A DNA stretch of 64,000 nucleotides, from NCBI GenBank assembly GCA_902587095.1, contig CACIJY010000001.1, positions 225,200 through 289,199 of the forward strand. The letters are read 5' to 3'. Position 1 is the first letter of the stretch. Every line of letters begins with the position of its first letter. Below, piece after piece: positions 45,723 through 54,834 of this stretch. The translations under genes and the position numbers were made by a program. Source of the stretch: an uncultured Pelagibacteraceae bacterium (GTDB lineage: Bacteria; Pseudomonadota; Alphaproteobacteria; Pelagibacterales; Pelagibacteraceae). The notes under the pieces were generated by a model, which was not told where the DNA came from, did not search any database, and worked only from the letters and a program-made list of their open reading frames with translations.

Positions 45723-46898
45723 TTATTTTAATTTTTTTTTGTGGAAATTGATAAATCTTTCAACATTGGATTTATTAAAAGTTTTATTTTCTTCAAAAGA
45801 AACTTTTTTCATTGAATAAGCACTACTAGTAGTCATTCTTGACTGAATTGAAACATTTCCTTTATAAAGTTTTAACTTAATATTCCCATTTACCTTGTTT
45901 CTTTTTAGATCCACAATTTTTTGTAATTTGAATCTTTCTTTTGAAAACCAATAACCATTGTAAATTAATTCTGCATATCTTGGCATTATTGAATCTTTTT
46001 TATGCATAGTTTCTTTATCTAGTGTTACAGACTCTATTGCTCTATGAGCGATTAAAAGCAATGTTCCTCCAGGAGTTTCATAAACCCCTCTCGATTTAAT
46101 TCCGATAAATCTATTTTCAACCAGATCAACTCTTCCAATTCCATTTTTTCCACCGAGCTGGTTCAATTTTTCTAACAGTTTTTCTGGAGTTAATCTCTTA
46201 CCATTAACAATAATTGGATCACCGTTTTTAAATCCAATAGAAACGTATGTTGGTTTATTAGGTGCTTTTTCGGGCGAAGTTGTTCTTTGAAATATAAATT
46301 CAGGAGCTGAATTTTTTGGATTTTCTAAAACTTTACCTTCAGTTGATGTATGAAATAGGTTGTCATCTACTGAAAAAGGTGGTGCTCCTTTTTTGTCCTT
46401 TGGAATTGAAATTTGATGTTTTTTTGCATATTTGATTAAATCAGTTCTTGATTTTAACTTCCAAATTCTCCATGGAGCTATAACTTTTATTTTTGGACCA
46501 AAATAATGATATCCTAATTCAAATCTTACTTGATCATTTCCTTTCCCCGTTGCGCCATGCGAAACAGCAAATGCTTTGAATTTCTTTGCAACTTGAATTT
46601 GATCTCTTGCAATTAATGGTCTAGCAATAGATGTACCAAGCAAATAAACTCCCTCATAAATCGCATGACCTCTAATCATTGGAAATACGTAATCTTTTAC
46701 AAAAATATTTTTAAGATTTTTAATTATTATTTTTTTAACACCTAATTTTTTTGCGTTTCTAATGATCTTTTTTTTATCCATTTCCTGGCCAATATCAGCT
46801 GTATAAGCAATCACTTCAGCTTTATAGTTTTCTTGTAACCATTTAAGAATAATAGATGTATCTAAACCACCAGAGTAAGCTAAGACTATTTTTTTCAT
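45723..46898 (-). CDS. argG: Argininosuccinate synthase
   Basis: ArgG condenses citrulline and aspartate with ATP to argininosuccinate. The 391-residue protein has the PP-loop [15 protein letters not shown] (residues 5-19), [27 protein letters not shown] and [20 protein letters not shown]. It sits in a minus-strand series AKR-ialB-argG-photolyase that may share a transcript, with a 21-bp gap to the IalB gene upstream. Confidence 0.97.
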   Translation of the reverse strand: MKKIVLAYSGGLDTSIILKWLQENYKAEVIAYTADIGQEMDKKKIIRNAKKLGVKKIIIKNLKNIFVKDYVFPMIRGHAIYEGVYLLGTSIARPLIARDQIQVAKKFKAFAVSHGATGKGNDQVRFELGYHYFGPKIKVIAPWRIWKLKSRTDLIKYAKKHQISIPKDKKGAPPFSVDDNLFHTSTEGKVLENPKNSAPEFIFQRTTSPEKAPNKPTYVSIGFKNGDPIIVNGKRLTPEKLLEKLNQLGGKNGIGRVDLVENRFIGIKSRGVYETPGGTLLLIAHRAIESVTLDKETMHKKDSIMPRYAELIYNGYWFSKERFKLQKIVDLKRNKVNGNIKLKLYKGNVSIQSRMTTSSAYSMKKVSFEENKTFNKSNVERFINFHKKKLK

Positions 46899-46919
46899 TA
46901 GGTTGTTATTTGGTGTTCA

Positions 46920-47426
46920 TTAGCTACAATTTTTTTTTGCGCTATTGTATGCTTTGGTAAAACCCATTAGTGAGTAGTGATCAATTGTTTGAGAACCAGA
47001 TTTATTATAACCTGTTATCATAATTCGTGAGCCTTTTTTCATTACACTAATCATTTTTTTTTCAATTTTATTATTAGCTATCCAAGCAAAATTATCTTTG
47101 GATATATCGAACTTAATTTTATTTTTTCCAGATTTCGCTAGTATTGCATTTTGCACATTGTATTCGTACCCTGAAGTAATACTTACCTCGTCAGAAATTT
47201 TTTCAGAAGGTCTAAAACTTATAAAAAGTCTTGCTTCTCTCACATTATTTTTCGGGGACTGCAAAACTGGCTTAGACTGAGCAAAACATAATTTTGCAGT
47301 TTCATCTGTCACAACTATTGTTTCCCAATCTTTAAATTTACCAATTTTTTTTATTTCTTGTGCATTCAATGATGTAAAACTTAGAATAAGAATTGACAGA
47401 AAAATAGTTTTTTTAATTATGGACAT
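46920..47426 (-). CDS. IalB-family (invasion-associated locus B) exported protein
   Basis: The 168-residue protein has a signal peptide (cleavage near residue 22, LNA|QEI) and an IalB-like body: KFKDWETIVVTDETAKLCFA, EARLFISFRPSEKISDEVSI, and a C-terminal GFTKAYNSAKKNCS with a Cys that may pair with the earlier one. Despite the name, IalB proteins are widespread in free-living alphaproteobacteria, where they are periplasmic with unknown function. The start overlaps the aldo/keto reductase end by 10 bp. Confidence 0.85.
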   Translation of the reverse strand: MSIIKKTIFLSILILSFTSLNAQEIKKIGKFKDWETIVVTDETAKLCFAQSKPVLQSPKNNVREARLFISFRPSEKISDEVSITSGYEYNVQNAILAKSGKNKIKFDISKDNFAWIANNKIEKKMISVMKKGSRIMITGYNKSGSQTIDHYSLMGFTKAYNSAKKNCS

Positions 47427-48454
47427 GGATTTGGATACAGTTTTTGTACTTCATTAATTTCATCAATTATCTCGTTATTAAGATTTATATTTACACTTTC
47501 TATATCAGTTTTCAACTGCTCCATAGTTGTTGCTCCGATTATTACACTAGTTATGAACGGCTGAAGTTCGCAGAATTTCAAACTCATTTGAGATAAGTCT
47601 AAATTGTATTTTTTTGAAATACTAAAGTATTTTTCAATGGCTAATTGGCCATTTTCAGTTTTATATCTTGAAAATTTGTCTCCAAATAAGTGCATCCTAG
47701 AATTTTTTGGCAATTCTCCATTTCTATATTTCCCAGTTAAATAACCAAACGCAAGGGGTGAATAAGCTAAAAGACCACTTCTTTCTCGTACTGAAATTTC
47801 CGCTAATCCTACTTCATAAGATCTATTCAAAAGACTATAAGGATTTTGAACAGACATCATTCGAGGAAGTTTCTTTAACTTTGAAATTTCTAAAAATTTT
47901 GACAATCCCCATGCTGTTTCATTTGAAAGGCCGATATATCTAATTTTACCGCTTTTAATTATTTTATCTAAAGAGTTAAGAATATCTTCAAATTTATTCC
48001 AATCATTATCATCTTTATGTTCATAACCTAGTCTTCCAAAAAAATTTGTTTTTCTTTCAGGCCAATGTAATTGATATAAGTCAATATAATCAGTTTTTAA
48101 TCTTTTAAGACTATTATCAACAGCTTCATTTAAATTTTTTTCATCATATTGATTTCCGCCGCCTCTAATCCAACCTGGTCCAGGACCAGATACTTTAGTT
48201 GCAAGTACTATTCTGTTTCTTTTTTTTGTTTTCGTAAACCAATTACCTATTATTTCCTCTGTTTTGCCGTAAGTGCTTTCTTTAGGAGGTATTGCGTATA
48301 TTTCAGCAGTATCCCAAAAATTTACATTTTGTTCAAAAGCATAATCCATTTGCTCAAATGCATCTTTTTCCGAATTTTGCTCCCCCCATGTCATAGTACC
48401 GAGACAAATTGTACTAACATCAATATCTGTATTACCTAGTTTTTTAAAATTCAT
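47417..48454 (-). CDS. Aldo/keto reductase (Tas-like)
   Basis: The 345-residue TIM-barrel has FKKLGNTDIDVSTICLGTMT, the catalytic Asp/Tyr region FWDTAEIYAIPPKESTYGKT, YIDLYQLHWPERKT with the active-site His and YIGLSNETAWGL. The layout matches the Tas/YghZ branch of NADPH-dependent aldo/keto reductases. The substrate is unknown. It heads the minus-strand run towards argG and is divergent from the BI-1 gene across 67 bp. Confidence 0.93.
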   Translation of the reverse strand: MNFKKLGNTDIDVSTICLGTMTWGEQNSEKDAFEQMDYAFEQNVNFWDTAEIYAIPPKESTYGKTEEIIGNWFTKTKKRNRIVLATKVSGPGPGWIRGGGNQYDEKNLNEAVDNSLKRLKTDYIDLYQLHWPERKTNFFGRLGYEHKDDNDWNKFEDILNSLDKIIKSGKIRYIGLSNETAWGLSKFLEISKLKKLPRMMSVQNPYSLLNRSYEVGLAEISVRERSGLLAYSPLAFGYLTGKYRNGELPKNSRMHLFGDKFSRYKTENGQLAIEKYFSISKKYNLDLSQMSLKFCELQPFITSVIIGATTMEQLKTDIESVNINLNNEIIDEINEVQKLYPNPCP

Positions 48455-48521
48455 AAATTTTTTAATAATCTCAGTCAGTTTTGACCATTGAATATAAGTT
48501 TAAAATAATTATATTATATTT

Positions 48522-49277
48522 ATGGATTTTAATAGACAAAACATTTTTGAAGCAACAAGTGTTAAAAAGAACGTAGTTTGGGACGCAGGTTTAAGATCTT
48601 ACATGTTGAAGGTCTATAACTACATGGCAACTGGAGTTCTTTTGACAGGTATAATCTCACTTTTATCATTTAAAATGTCAGTAGTTACAGACAGCACTGG
48701 TATGATCACAGGGCTTACAAGTTTTGGGAATGCTATATTTAATTCAGGTTTGAAATGGTTAATTATGCTAGCTCCACTAGGTATTGTTTTTTATATGAGT
48801 TTTGGAATTAATAAAATGAGTTCAGCTAAGGCACAAACTGTATTTTGGATATTTGCTTCATTAATGGGATTATCTTTGTCTTGGATACTTTTAGTTTACA
48901 CAGGAGTAAGTGTAGCAAGAGTATTCTTCATCACCTCAGCAACATTCGGAGCAATGAGTATTTACGGATACACAACTAAAAGAGACTTAACAAAATTAGG
49001 TTCTTTTTTAATGATGGGTCTAATTGGAATAATTATCGCTTCATTAGTTAATATATTTTTAAAATCTGCGATGATGTATTTTGTTGTATCAATATTGGGT
49101 GTTCTAATATTTGTAGGTTTAACTGCCTATGACACTCAGAAAATTAAGAATATGTATTCGGCAAGTGATACAATTGAAATTTCTGGCAAAAAAGCAATAA
49201 TGGGAGCTTTAACGCTTTATCTTGATTTCATTAACCTGTTTATAATGTTATTGAGACTTTTCGGTCAAAGAAGATAA
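48522..49277 (+). CDS. Bax inhibitor-1/YccA-family membrane protein
   Basis: The 251-residue protein has seven membrane segments and the UPF0005 pattern: GLRSYMLKVYNYMATGVLLT, ITSATFGAMSIYGYTTKRDL, LIFVGLTAYDTQKIKNMY and the C-terminal ALTLYLDFINLFIMLLRLFG. Family members include Ca2+-leak channels and the E. coli FtsH substrate YccA; the role here is unknown. It ends 1 bp from the convergent DUF2794 gene. Confidence 0.95.
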   Translation: MDFNRQNIFEATSVKKNVVWDAGLRSYMLKVYNYMATGVLLTGIISLLSFKMSVVTDSTGMITGLTSFGNAIFNSGLKWLIMLAPLGIVFYMSFGINKMSSAKAQTVFWIFASLMGLSLSWILLVYTGVSVARVFFITSATFGAMSIYGYTTKRDLTKLGSFLMMGLIGIIIASLVNIFLKSAMMYFVVSILGVLIFVGLTAYDTQKIKNMYSASDTIEISGKKAIMGALTLYLDFINLFIMLLRLFGQRR

Positions 49278-49278
49278 A

Positions 49279-49617
49279 CTAAATTTTTTTCCAATCTATA
49301 TCCTTTAATAATTTATCCAAGTTATCAGAGTTTTTTATTATACGGTTTCTACTATCTGTAATTAAATATTTAAGATTTTTATTAGAAGGCTTGAAGTTTT
49401 TGCTAATATTATAAACAGCGTTTTCAGCAGCATTCTTAAACACACTAAAACTTACTCTCTTAGAGGAAATTTGAAGACCATAATCTTTCCAAGATCCCTT
49501 CGAAACCATTTTAGCGTATAAATCCAAAATATTTTTTAACTCTTTTTTTTCAAAAAAAAGTTTATTTTCTTTTTTTTTGAAGGAATTATCGACTACAAGT
49601 TTTAAGTTTCTATTCAT
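49279..49617 (-). CDS. DUF2794 family protein
   Basis: A 112-residue soluble protein with FEKKELKNILDLYAKMVSKG then SWKDYGLQISSKRVSFSVFK, the pattern of alphaproteobacterial DUF2794. The function is unknown. It overlaps yciB by 8 bp downstream of it, a pairing that suggests co-expression. Confidence 0.82.
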   Translation of the reverse strand: MNRNLKLVVDNSFKKKENKLFFEKKELKNILDLYAKMVSKGSWKDYGLQISSKRVSFSVFKNAAENAVYNISKNFKPSNKNLKYLITDSRNRIIKNSDNLDKLLKDIDWKKI

Positions 49618-50161
49618 TTAGTTTATATTTATTTATTAAAGGGATTTGAAATGCTGTAAATATTATTGTAATTGGCAACATTCCCCATACTTTAAAGTTT
49701 ACCCAAAATTCCTCTGATTGCGTTCTCCAAATATACTCATTTAATATCGCTAAAAAAATGAAAAAAAACATCCACCTAGTATTAAGTTTTCCCCACCCCT
49801 CATCGTTTAACGGCATGGTTTTACCTAAAATTTTTTTTAGAATTGGTTCTTGAGTAAAATATTTTCCAAAGTACAGAACGAGAGCAAATATTATATTTAT
49901 TATTGTAGGCTTCATATATATAAAGATGGGGTCTTTGAAATAAATTGTGAGACCACCAAAAAATGTTATTAACGCTCCACCTAAAAGGGGAACAAAAGGT
50001 ATTTTTTTTTCCAATATCCAAACTATAAACACAGAGATTATTGTAGCAATAATCAAAGGTGGTATAGCTACTTGCAGATTTTTTCCACTTTTATAATAAA
50101 AACCAAAAAATATTACTAAGGGCCCGAAATCAGTAATGAATTTTATTAAAGACTTATTCAC
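49610..50161 (-). CDS. yciB: Inner-membrane-spanning protein YciB (septation protein A family)
   Basis: The 183-residue protein has five membrane segments and the YciB/IspZ features LIKFITDFGPLVIFFGFYY, FVPLLGGALITFFGGLTIYF, KDPIFIYMKPTIINIIFALV and LNTRWMFFFIFLAILNEYIW. The family affects septation and envelope integrity, with an unclear mechanism. It is divergent from hspQ across 77 bp. Confidence 0.94.
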   Translation of the reverse strand: MNKSLIKFITDFGPLVIFFGFYYKSGKNLQVAIPPLIIATIISVFIVWILEKKIPFVPLLGGALITFFGGLTIYFKDPIFIYMKPTIINIIFALVLYFGKYFTQEPILKKILGKTMPLNDEGWGKLNTRWMFFFIFLAILNEYIWRTQSEEFWVNFKVWGMLPITIIFTAFQIPLINKYKLNE

Positions 50162-50238
50162 AGTTACATCCTACCAGATATGTATAAATTTAATATTTTT
50201 TTTATTGATTTTTTTTTAAGAATACACATATTTAAGTA

Positions 50239-50559
50239 GTGACTATTCAAAAAGCAAAATTCTCAATAGGCGACGTTGTCAAACATAAACACTTTGATTT
50301 CAGAGGCGTTATTTATGACGTCGATTTTGAATTTAATAATTCTGAGGAATGGTACGAATCTATACCTAAAAATGTAAGACCTAGAAAAGATCAGCCTTTT
50401 TATCATCTACTTGCTGAAAATGATGATATTACTTATGAGGCCTATGTATCAGAACAGAACCTCATTAAAGACGACTCAGGTGAGCCAATTAAACATCCCT
50501 TAATCAATGAGATCTTCTCAGGAAAAAAAGGCTCAACTTACTTCAAGCCGTCAAATTAA
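50239..50559 (+). CDS. hspQ: Heat shock protein HspQ/YccV-like (GTG start)
   Basis: HspQ is a small protein that modulates Lon protease and was described as a hemimethylated-DNA-binding protein. The 106-residue protein has KFSIGDVVKHKHFDFRGVIY, WYESIPKNVRPRKDQPFYHL and YVSEQNLIKDDSGEPIKHPL, all signature elements. The start is GTG at 50239; no in-frame ATG fits. A long hairpin lies 61 bp downstream. Confidence 0.93.
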   Translation: MTIQKAKFSIGDVVKHKHFDFRGVIYDVDFEFNNSEEWYESIPKNVRPRKDQPFYHLLAENDDITYEAYVSEQNLIKDDSGEPIKHPLINEIFSGKKGSTYFKPSN

Positions 50560-50620
50560 TAGTCATTTTTTCAACACATTTCTCTCAAAACTTAGACAAA
50601 TGATTATTCTATAAATATTC

Positions 50621-50682
50621 AAACTGATCAAGGGTGTTAACGTTTCCCTTCAATTATCTCCCTCAACATTCTTGATCAGTTT
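50621..50682. ncRNA. 18-bp hairpin with C-rich loop between hspQ and ccmC (structured RNA or terminator)
   Basis: Bases 50621-50638 pair with 50665-50682: 16 Watson-Crick pairs and 2 G-U pairs with no bulge. The 26-nt loop is pyrimidine-rich and holds TTTCCCTTC and TCTCCCTC, complementary to Shine-Dalgarno-like purines. TTTATTTT follows on the plus strand, so it could end hspQ transcription, but the stem is AT-rich and the loop long for a terminator. It may be a small RNA or a leader element of the ccm operon, whose start is 24 bp away. Confidence 0.5.
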
Positions 50683-50706
50683 ATTTTCACGTTATATAAA
50701 TAAAAA

Positions 50707-51414
50707 ATGTTATCTATAATCACTGAGAAAACTAAAAAAGTATTAATTTCCTCTAAATTTAGAAATTTAATATTTATATTATTTATAATTTTTCTGTCAG
50801 TAGGTCTATTTGAGGCGTTAATATTGTCTCCCCAAGATTATCTACAAAGTGACTCTGTAAGAATTATGTATGTACATGTTCCATCAGCGTGGATTTCACT
50901 TGGGATTTTTTCAATGATAGCTTTTTTATCTCTTGGAGTTATAATTTTTAAAAATAAAAACTTTGTACTAATATCAAAAAGTTTAGCTCCATCAGGATTT
51001 ATTTTTAACTTAATAGCCTTGGTTACAGGCTCAATTTGGGGCAAGCCAACATGGGGTACTTGGTGGGCTTGGGATCCTAGAATAACTTCTATGTTGGTAT
51101 TATTTTTATTCTATTTTTTATACTTATTATCGTGGAAACTTTTTGAAAAGAACAAAGCAGTTAAAATCTCGTCATATATTTCAATTATAGGTGTGATTAA
51201 TGTTCCAATTATCAAATATTCTGTAGATTGGTGGGCAACTTTACATCAGCCCTCATCGATTAATGTTTTATCAGAAAGCACTATACATTCTTCTATGTTA
51301 ATACCATTATTTTTGATGACTGCGGCATTTGCACTATTTTCTGTGCTAATTTTTTTAATGAAATATAATGTGGAGTTGATAAAAGTTAAAAACAAAGGTT
51401 TAAATAGGATATGA
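50707..51414 (+). CDS. ccmC: Heme exporter/handling protein CcmC
   Basis: CcmC moves heme onto CcmE in the periplasm during cytochrome c maturation. The 235-residue protein has six membrane segments and the WWD heme motif TWGTWWAWDPRITSML (residues about 115-130), with conserved His in YVHVPSAW and WWATLHQPSSI. It opens a tight run ccmC-D-E-F-G-H and overlaps ccmD by 4 bp. Confidence 0.96.
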   Translation: MLSIITEKTKKVLISSKFRNLIFILFIIFLSVGLFEALILSPQDYLQSDSVRIMYVHVPSAWISLGIFSMIAFLSLGVIIFKNKNFVLISKSLAPSGFIFNLIALVTGSIWGKPTWGTWWAWDPRITSMLVLFLFYFLYLLSWKLFEKNKAVKISSYISIIGVINVPIIKYSVDWWATLHQPSSINVLSESTIHSSMLIPLFLMTAAFALFSVLIFLMKYNVELIKVKNKGLNRI

Positions 51415-51641
51415 ACTTAGATTTATTTATTATGAACGGATACGGACTTTATGTTTGGTCAGCATTCTCATTCACACTATTCAATTTCCTAATTTTATAT
51501 AAAGTAACAAGTAAGCAATTAATTAAAGAAAAAGCTAAATTTGCAAAAAAATATGAATCTTTAAATTCAGACCAAGTTATTTTAGCTCACAAACAATCAA
51601 CAAATAGAACATTTGTAAGAACAGTTGCTCACAAAATCTAA
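51411..51641 (+). CDS. ccmD: Heme exporter protein CcmD
   Basis: CcmD is a small single-pass membrane protein that helps release holo-CcmE from the CcmABC complex. In this 76-residue protein, MNGYGLYVWSAFSFTLFNFL is the family signature with one membrane segment (about 10-30), followed by a charged tail. It is identified by position and pattern; the tail is slightly longer than usual. Confidence 0.88.
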   Translation: MNLDLFIMNGYGLYVWSAFSFTLFNFLILYKVTSKQLIKEKAKFAKKYESLNSDQVILAHKQSTNRTFVRTVAHKI

Positions 51642-51650
51642 TTTAGATTA

Positions 51651-52070
51651 ATGTATGGTAAAAAAGTTAGATTAAGAATTGTATTTATAATTTCTGTACT
51701 AACTACGATCATTTTAAGTATTTATATAATTCTAAAACTATTAGAGGATGATGTTGTATATTTTAAGTCACCAACTGAAATCAAGCAATCTTCGGAGAAT
51801 ATAACAAAAAAAATTAGAGTAGGAGGGATGGTTAAAAAAAATTCTGTAACTCTAGATAATGAAAAAATTTTATTTGTAATCACAGATTTTAAAAGTGAAA
51901 TTAATGTTATTTTTGCCGGATCCGTTCCAAATTTATTTCAAGAAGAAAAGGGAGTAGTAGCAGAAGGTTTTTTAGAGGATAAAAACTTATTTATTGCTCA
52001 TAAAATTTTAGCAAAACACGATGAAAATTATATGCCCCCTGAAGTTAAAAAAAGTCTGGAGCAAAAATGA
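51651..52070 (+). CDS. ccmE: Cytochrome c-type biogenesis heme chaperone CcmE
   Basis: CcmE binds heme covalently through a His and passes it to CcmF. The 139-residue protein has an N-terminal anchor (about 7-30), an OB-fold, and the heme motif [14 protein letters not shown] with H123. It overlaps ccmF by 4 bp. Confidence 0.96.
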   Translation: MYGKKVRLRIVFIISVLTTIILSIYIILKLLEDDVVYFKSPTEIKQSSENITKKIRVGGMVKKNSVTLDNEKILFVITDFKSEINVIFAGSVPNLFQEEKGVVAEGFLEDKNLFIAHKILAKHDENYMPPEVKKSLEQK

Positions 52071-53950
52071 TATTATCCAATGCAGGATTTCTCTCTTTAT
52101 TTTTAGGACTTATATCTTCTTTTGCTGTTTTCTTATGTACAGTTTTAAATATTAAAAAAAATTTATTAAATCTAGAAAAAAAAATATATAAGTTTCTTAC
52201 TCTTCAATTTTTTTTCGTTGTTATAGGTTTTTTTATTTTATTATACACTTTTATAATATCTGATTTTAGTAATGAAACAGTTTATAATAATTCTCATTCA
52301 ACAAAACCTTTATTTTATAAAATAACAGGTTTATGGGGCAATCATGAAGGAAGCTTGTTATTATGGTTATTAGTTCTGACAAGTTTTATATTTTTTTTCT
52401 TCTTTAGCTCTAAAGATGAGCCAAAAAATTTCAGACTTTATACTGTAATATTTCATCAAATAATCGTTATTGGTTTTTTTATATTTGTTCTAAAAACTTC
52501 TAACCCATTTGATATTCTTTTTCCGGTACCATCCGAAGGACTTGGATTAAACCCAATACTTCAAGATCCTGCACTAGCAATACATCCACCAATTTTATAT
52601 GTTGGATATGTTGGTACATCAATTATATTTGCGTCTGCTTTAGCAGCAATGGTAACTGGGTATGTGAACAATCTTTGGGCAAAAAATTTAAAAAAATGGG
52701 TTTTGATATCTTGGACCTTTTTAACAGGGGGTATCCTTTTAGGTTCGATCTGGGCGTATTATGAATTAGGGTGGGGAGGTTTTTGGTTCTGGGATCCAGT
52801 TGAAAATATTTCTTTAATGCCATGGTTGAGTTTAACTGCTCTTTTACATTGTATTTTAACTCTTGAGAAAAGAGACCTTTTTAAAAATTGGTCAATTATA
52901 TTAAGTATAGTGACCTTTATGCTAAGTGTTACTGGAACATTTTTAGTTAGATCTGGTATTCTCAACTCAGTTCACACTTTTGCAAATGATCCATCTAGAG
53001 GAATTTATATACTAATTTTTTTGTTTGTTTTAGTTTTCATATCTTTTGTAATCTTTTTATTCTTTGAAAATAAAAATTTGGAAAATAAAAAGGAAATTTT
53101 TTTTCTAAGCAAAGAAACTTCAGTTTTAATAAATAACTGGTTTATGATTTATTTTTTAAGCGTAGTTTTAATAGGAACTGTATATCCAATATTTTTAGAT
53201 GTAATTACATCAGAGAAAATTTCAGTTGGACCCCCATTTTATAATAAACTTTTAATACCTTTCTTAATTCCATTTTTTTTGTTTATGTCTGTTGGCCCAA
53301 GTATGAATTGGATTAAAACAAATTTAAAATTTAAAGCAAATTATATTTACTACTTTTTACTAACTTTAGCTACCACAATAATAACTATATATTTTTTAAA
53401 TCAAAAAGATTTTTTATTAATAATTTTAATTTTTTCTTTAGTTTTTTTAAGTATCAAAACCCTTACTAATTTTTTTAAAAATAATACTAATCATGCACAG
53501 AACTTGTCACATTTAGGTTTTGCTATGTTGATGTTATCAATATTATTTAATAGTGTTAGCTCCACAGAGATCATAAAGAATATTAAAGTTGGCGAGAGTT
53601 TTATCTCTAAAAATGAAAAAATAACTTTTGAAGAGATTAAAACTAATAAAAAAAAAAATTATTCTTCAATAATTGGTACCTTTGAAGTAAAGAATAAAAA
53701 TAATAAAATAATTAAACTATATCCAGAGATCAGAATTTATAACCAGCCAATTATTGCAACAAGTGAAGCAGCAATTAAAACAACTTTATTTAAAGATAGA
53801 TTTATAACAATTAATTTAATTAAGGATGAGCAATTATTTAATATTAGATACCAGAATAAACCATTTATGATATGGATATGGATCTCTACATTAATAATAA
53901 TTTTTGGAGGTACTTTTGCGATTTTTAGTAAAAAAAAAAATTACTCTTAG
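52067..53950 (+). CDS. ccmF: Cytochrome c heme lyase subunit CcmF
   Basis: CcmF takes heme from CcmE and helps attach it to apocytochrome c. The 627-residue protein has about 14 membrane segments and the WWD motif [20 protein letters not shown], plus [14 protein letters not shown], and later a periplasmic beta region (about 510-600). The 3' end contains the ribosome site and start of ccmG. Confidence 0.96.
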   Translation: MILSNAGFLSLFLGLISSFAVFLCTVLNIKKNLLNLEKKIYKFLTLQFFFVVIGFFILLYTFIISDFSNETVYNNSHSTKPLFYKITGLWGNHEGSLLLWLLVLTSFIFFFFFSSKDEPKNFRLYTVIFHQIIVIGFFIFVLKTSNPFDILFPVPSEGLGLNPILQDPALAIHPPILYVGYVGTSIIFASALAAMVTGYVNNLWAKNLKKWVLISWTFLTGGILLGSIWAYYELGWGGFWFWDPVENISLMPWLSLTALLHCILTLEKRDLFKNWSIILSIVTFMLSVTGTFLVRSGILNSVHTFANDPSRGIYILIFLFVLVFISFVIFLFFENKNLENKKEIFFLSKETSVLINNWFMIYFLSVVLIGTVYPIFLDVITSEKISVGPPFYNKLLIPFLIPFFLFMSVGPSMNWIKTNLKFKANYIYYFLLTLATTIITIYFLNQKDFLLIILIFSLVFLSIKTLTNFFKNNTNHAQNLSHLGFAMLMLSILFNSVSSTEIIKNIKVGESFISKNEKITFEEIKTNKKKNYSSIIGTFEVKNKNNKIIKLYPEIRIYNQPIIATSEAAIKTTLFKDRFITINLIKDEQLFNIRYQNKPFMIWIWISTLIIIFGGTFAIFSKKKNYS

Positions 53951-54461
53951 TTTTCTAGTACTAGTTTTTTTTATATCTTGCTTTATAGTTTTTAATAAAG
54001 CGTTGTTTAAGAATAAATTATATTCTCCAGAATTTAAAGATGGGAAAACAACTTACCTAGTAGACTTTAGTTTACCTGAGTTAAATTCATCTAATGAAAT
54101 AAAATTAAGCGAGGTTATTGAAAACAAGGATTTTTCCATAATTAACATCTGGGCATCATGGTGTGTACCGTGTAGAGAGGAAAATGATTTTCTTAAGAGC
54201 TTAAACAGTCTAAGCTCACTGCAAATTATTGGCATAAATTATAAAGATAGAAAAAAAAATTCTATAAAATTTTTAAATGATTATGGAAACCCATTTAAAT
54301 ATAATTTAGTAGATAAAGATGGAACAGAGTCAATAAACTTAGGTGCTTATGGTGTTCCAGAAACTTTCTTAGTTAATAAAAATAGAAAAATTTTAATAAA
54401 GATCATAGGGCCAATAAATAATGATCACGTTAAAAAAATTAGGGAGATTGTAAATGGTTAA
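53916..54461 (+). CDS. ccmG: Thiol:disulfide interchange protein CcmG/DsbE (TTG start)
   Basis: CcmG keeps apocytochrome cysteines reduced in the periplasm. It has an N-terminal anchor (about residues 8-28), a thioredoxin fold with INIWASWCVPCREEND (active-site CVPC) and cis-Pro in YGVPETFLV. I set the start at TTG 53916 because GGAGG at 53906-53910 lies 5 bases before it; the in-frame TTG at 53904 would put that site inside the gene. This gives 181 residues and a 35-bp overlap with ccmF. Confidence 0.92.
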   Translation: MRFLVKKKITLSFLVLVFFISCFIVFNKALFKNKLYSPEFKDGKTTYLVDFSLPELNSSNEIKLSEVIENKDFSIINIWASWCVPCREENDFLKSLNSLSSLQIIGINYKDRKKNSIKFLNDYGNPFKYNLVDKDGTESINLGAYGVPETFLVNKNRKILIKIIGPINNDHVKKIREIVNG

Positions 54462-54834
54462 AAAAAAATTTATGATTTTTTTATTTTTATTTATTAACTT
54501 TTTTGGAAACTGTTATTCTGAGACAGAATCTTATTCTAAACTTGAAAATGATATAGCAAAAAATTTAAGATGTCTGATTTGTCAAGGCCAGTCTATATAC
54601 GACTCTAACTCTGAATTTGCATTAAGTATGAGAATCTATATTAAAGATCAAATAGACAGAGGTCACTCAAAAGATCAAATTTATAATATGTTAGTCAAAA
54701 AATATGGTCAATGGATTGTTTATGATCCTGGATATTCGAAAAAAACCTTTTTATTGTGGTTTATACCAATATTGTTTTTTTTATTAGGTGGTGCAATAAT
54801 ATATTTAAGAATATATAAGAGTAAAAAAATATGA
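54454..54834 (+). CDS. ccmH: Cytochrome c-type biogenesis protein CcmH (CycL)
   Basis: CcmH is a membrane thiol protein acting with CcmG on the CxxCH motif of apocytochromes. The 126-residue protein has a signal/anchor, the redox motif NLRCLICQGQSIYDSNSEFA, and a C-terminal membrane segment (about 100-118). The CcmI TPR extension is absent. It overlaps ccmG by 8 bp and the PagL-like gene by 4 bp. Confidence 0.95.
   Translation: MVKKKFMIFLFLFINFFGNCYSETESYSKLENDIAKNLRCLICQGQSIYDSNSEFALSMRIYIKDQIDRGHSKDQIYNMLVKKYGQWIVYDPGYSKKTFLLWFIPILFFLLGGAIIYLRIYKSKKI

Noticed and set aside
50560..50706. Signal recognition particle RNA or 6S RNA in the hspQ-ccmC gap
   Set aside because: The conserved GGAAGCAG-type SRP loop is absent, and there is no open-bubble layout of 6S RNA; only the single long hairpin is seen.
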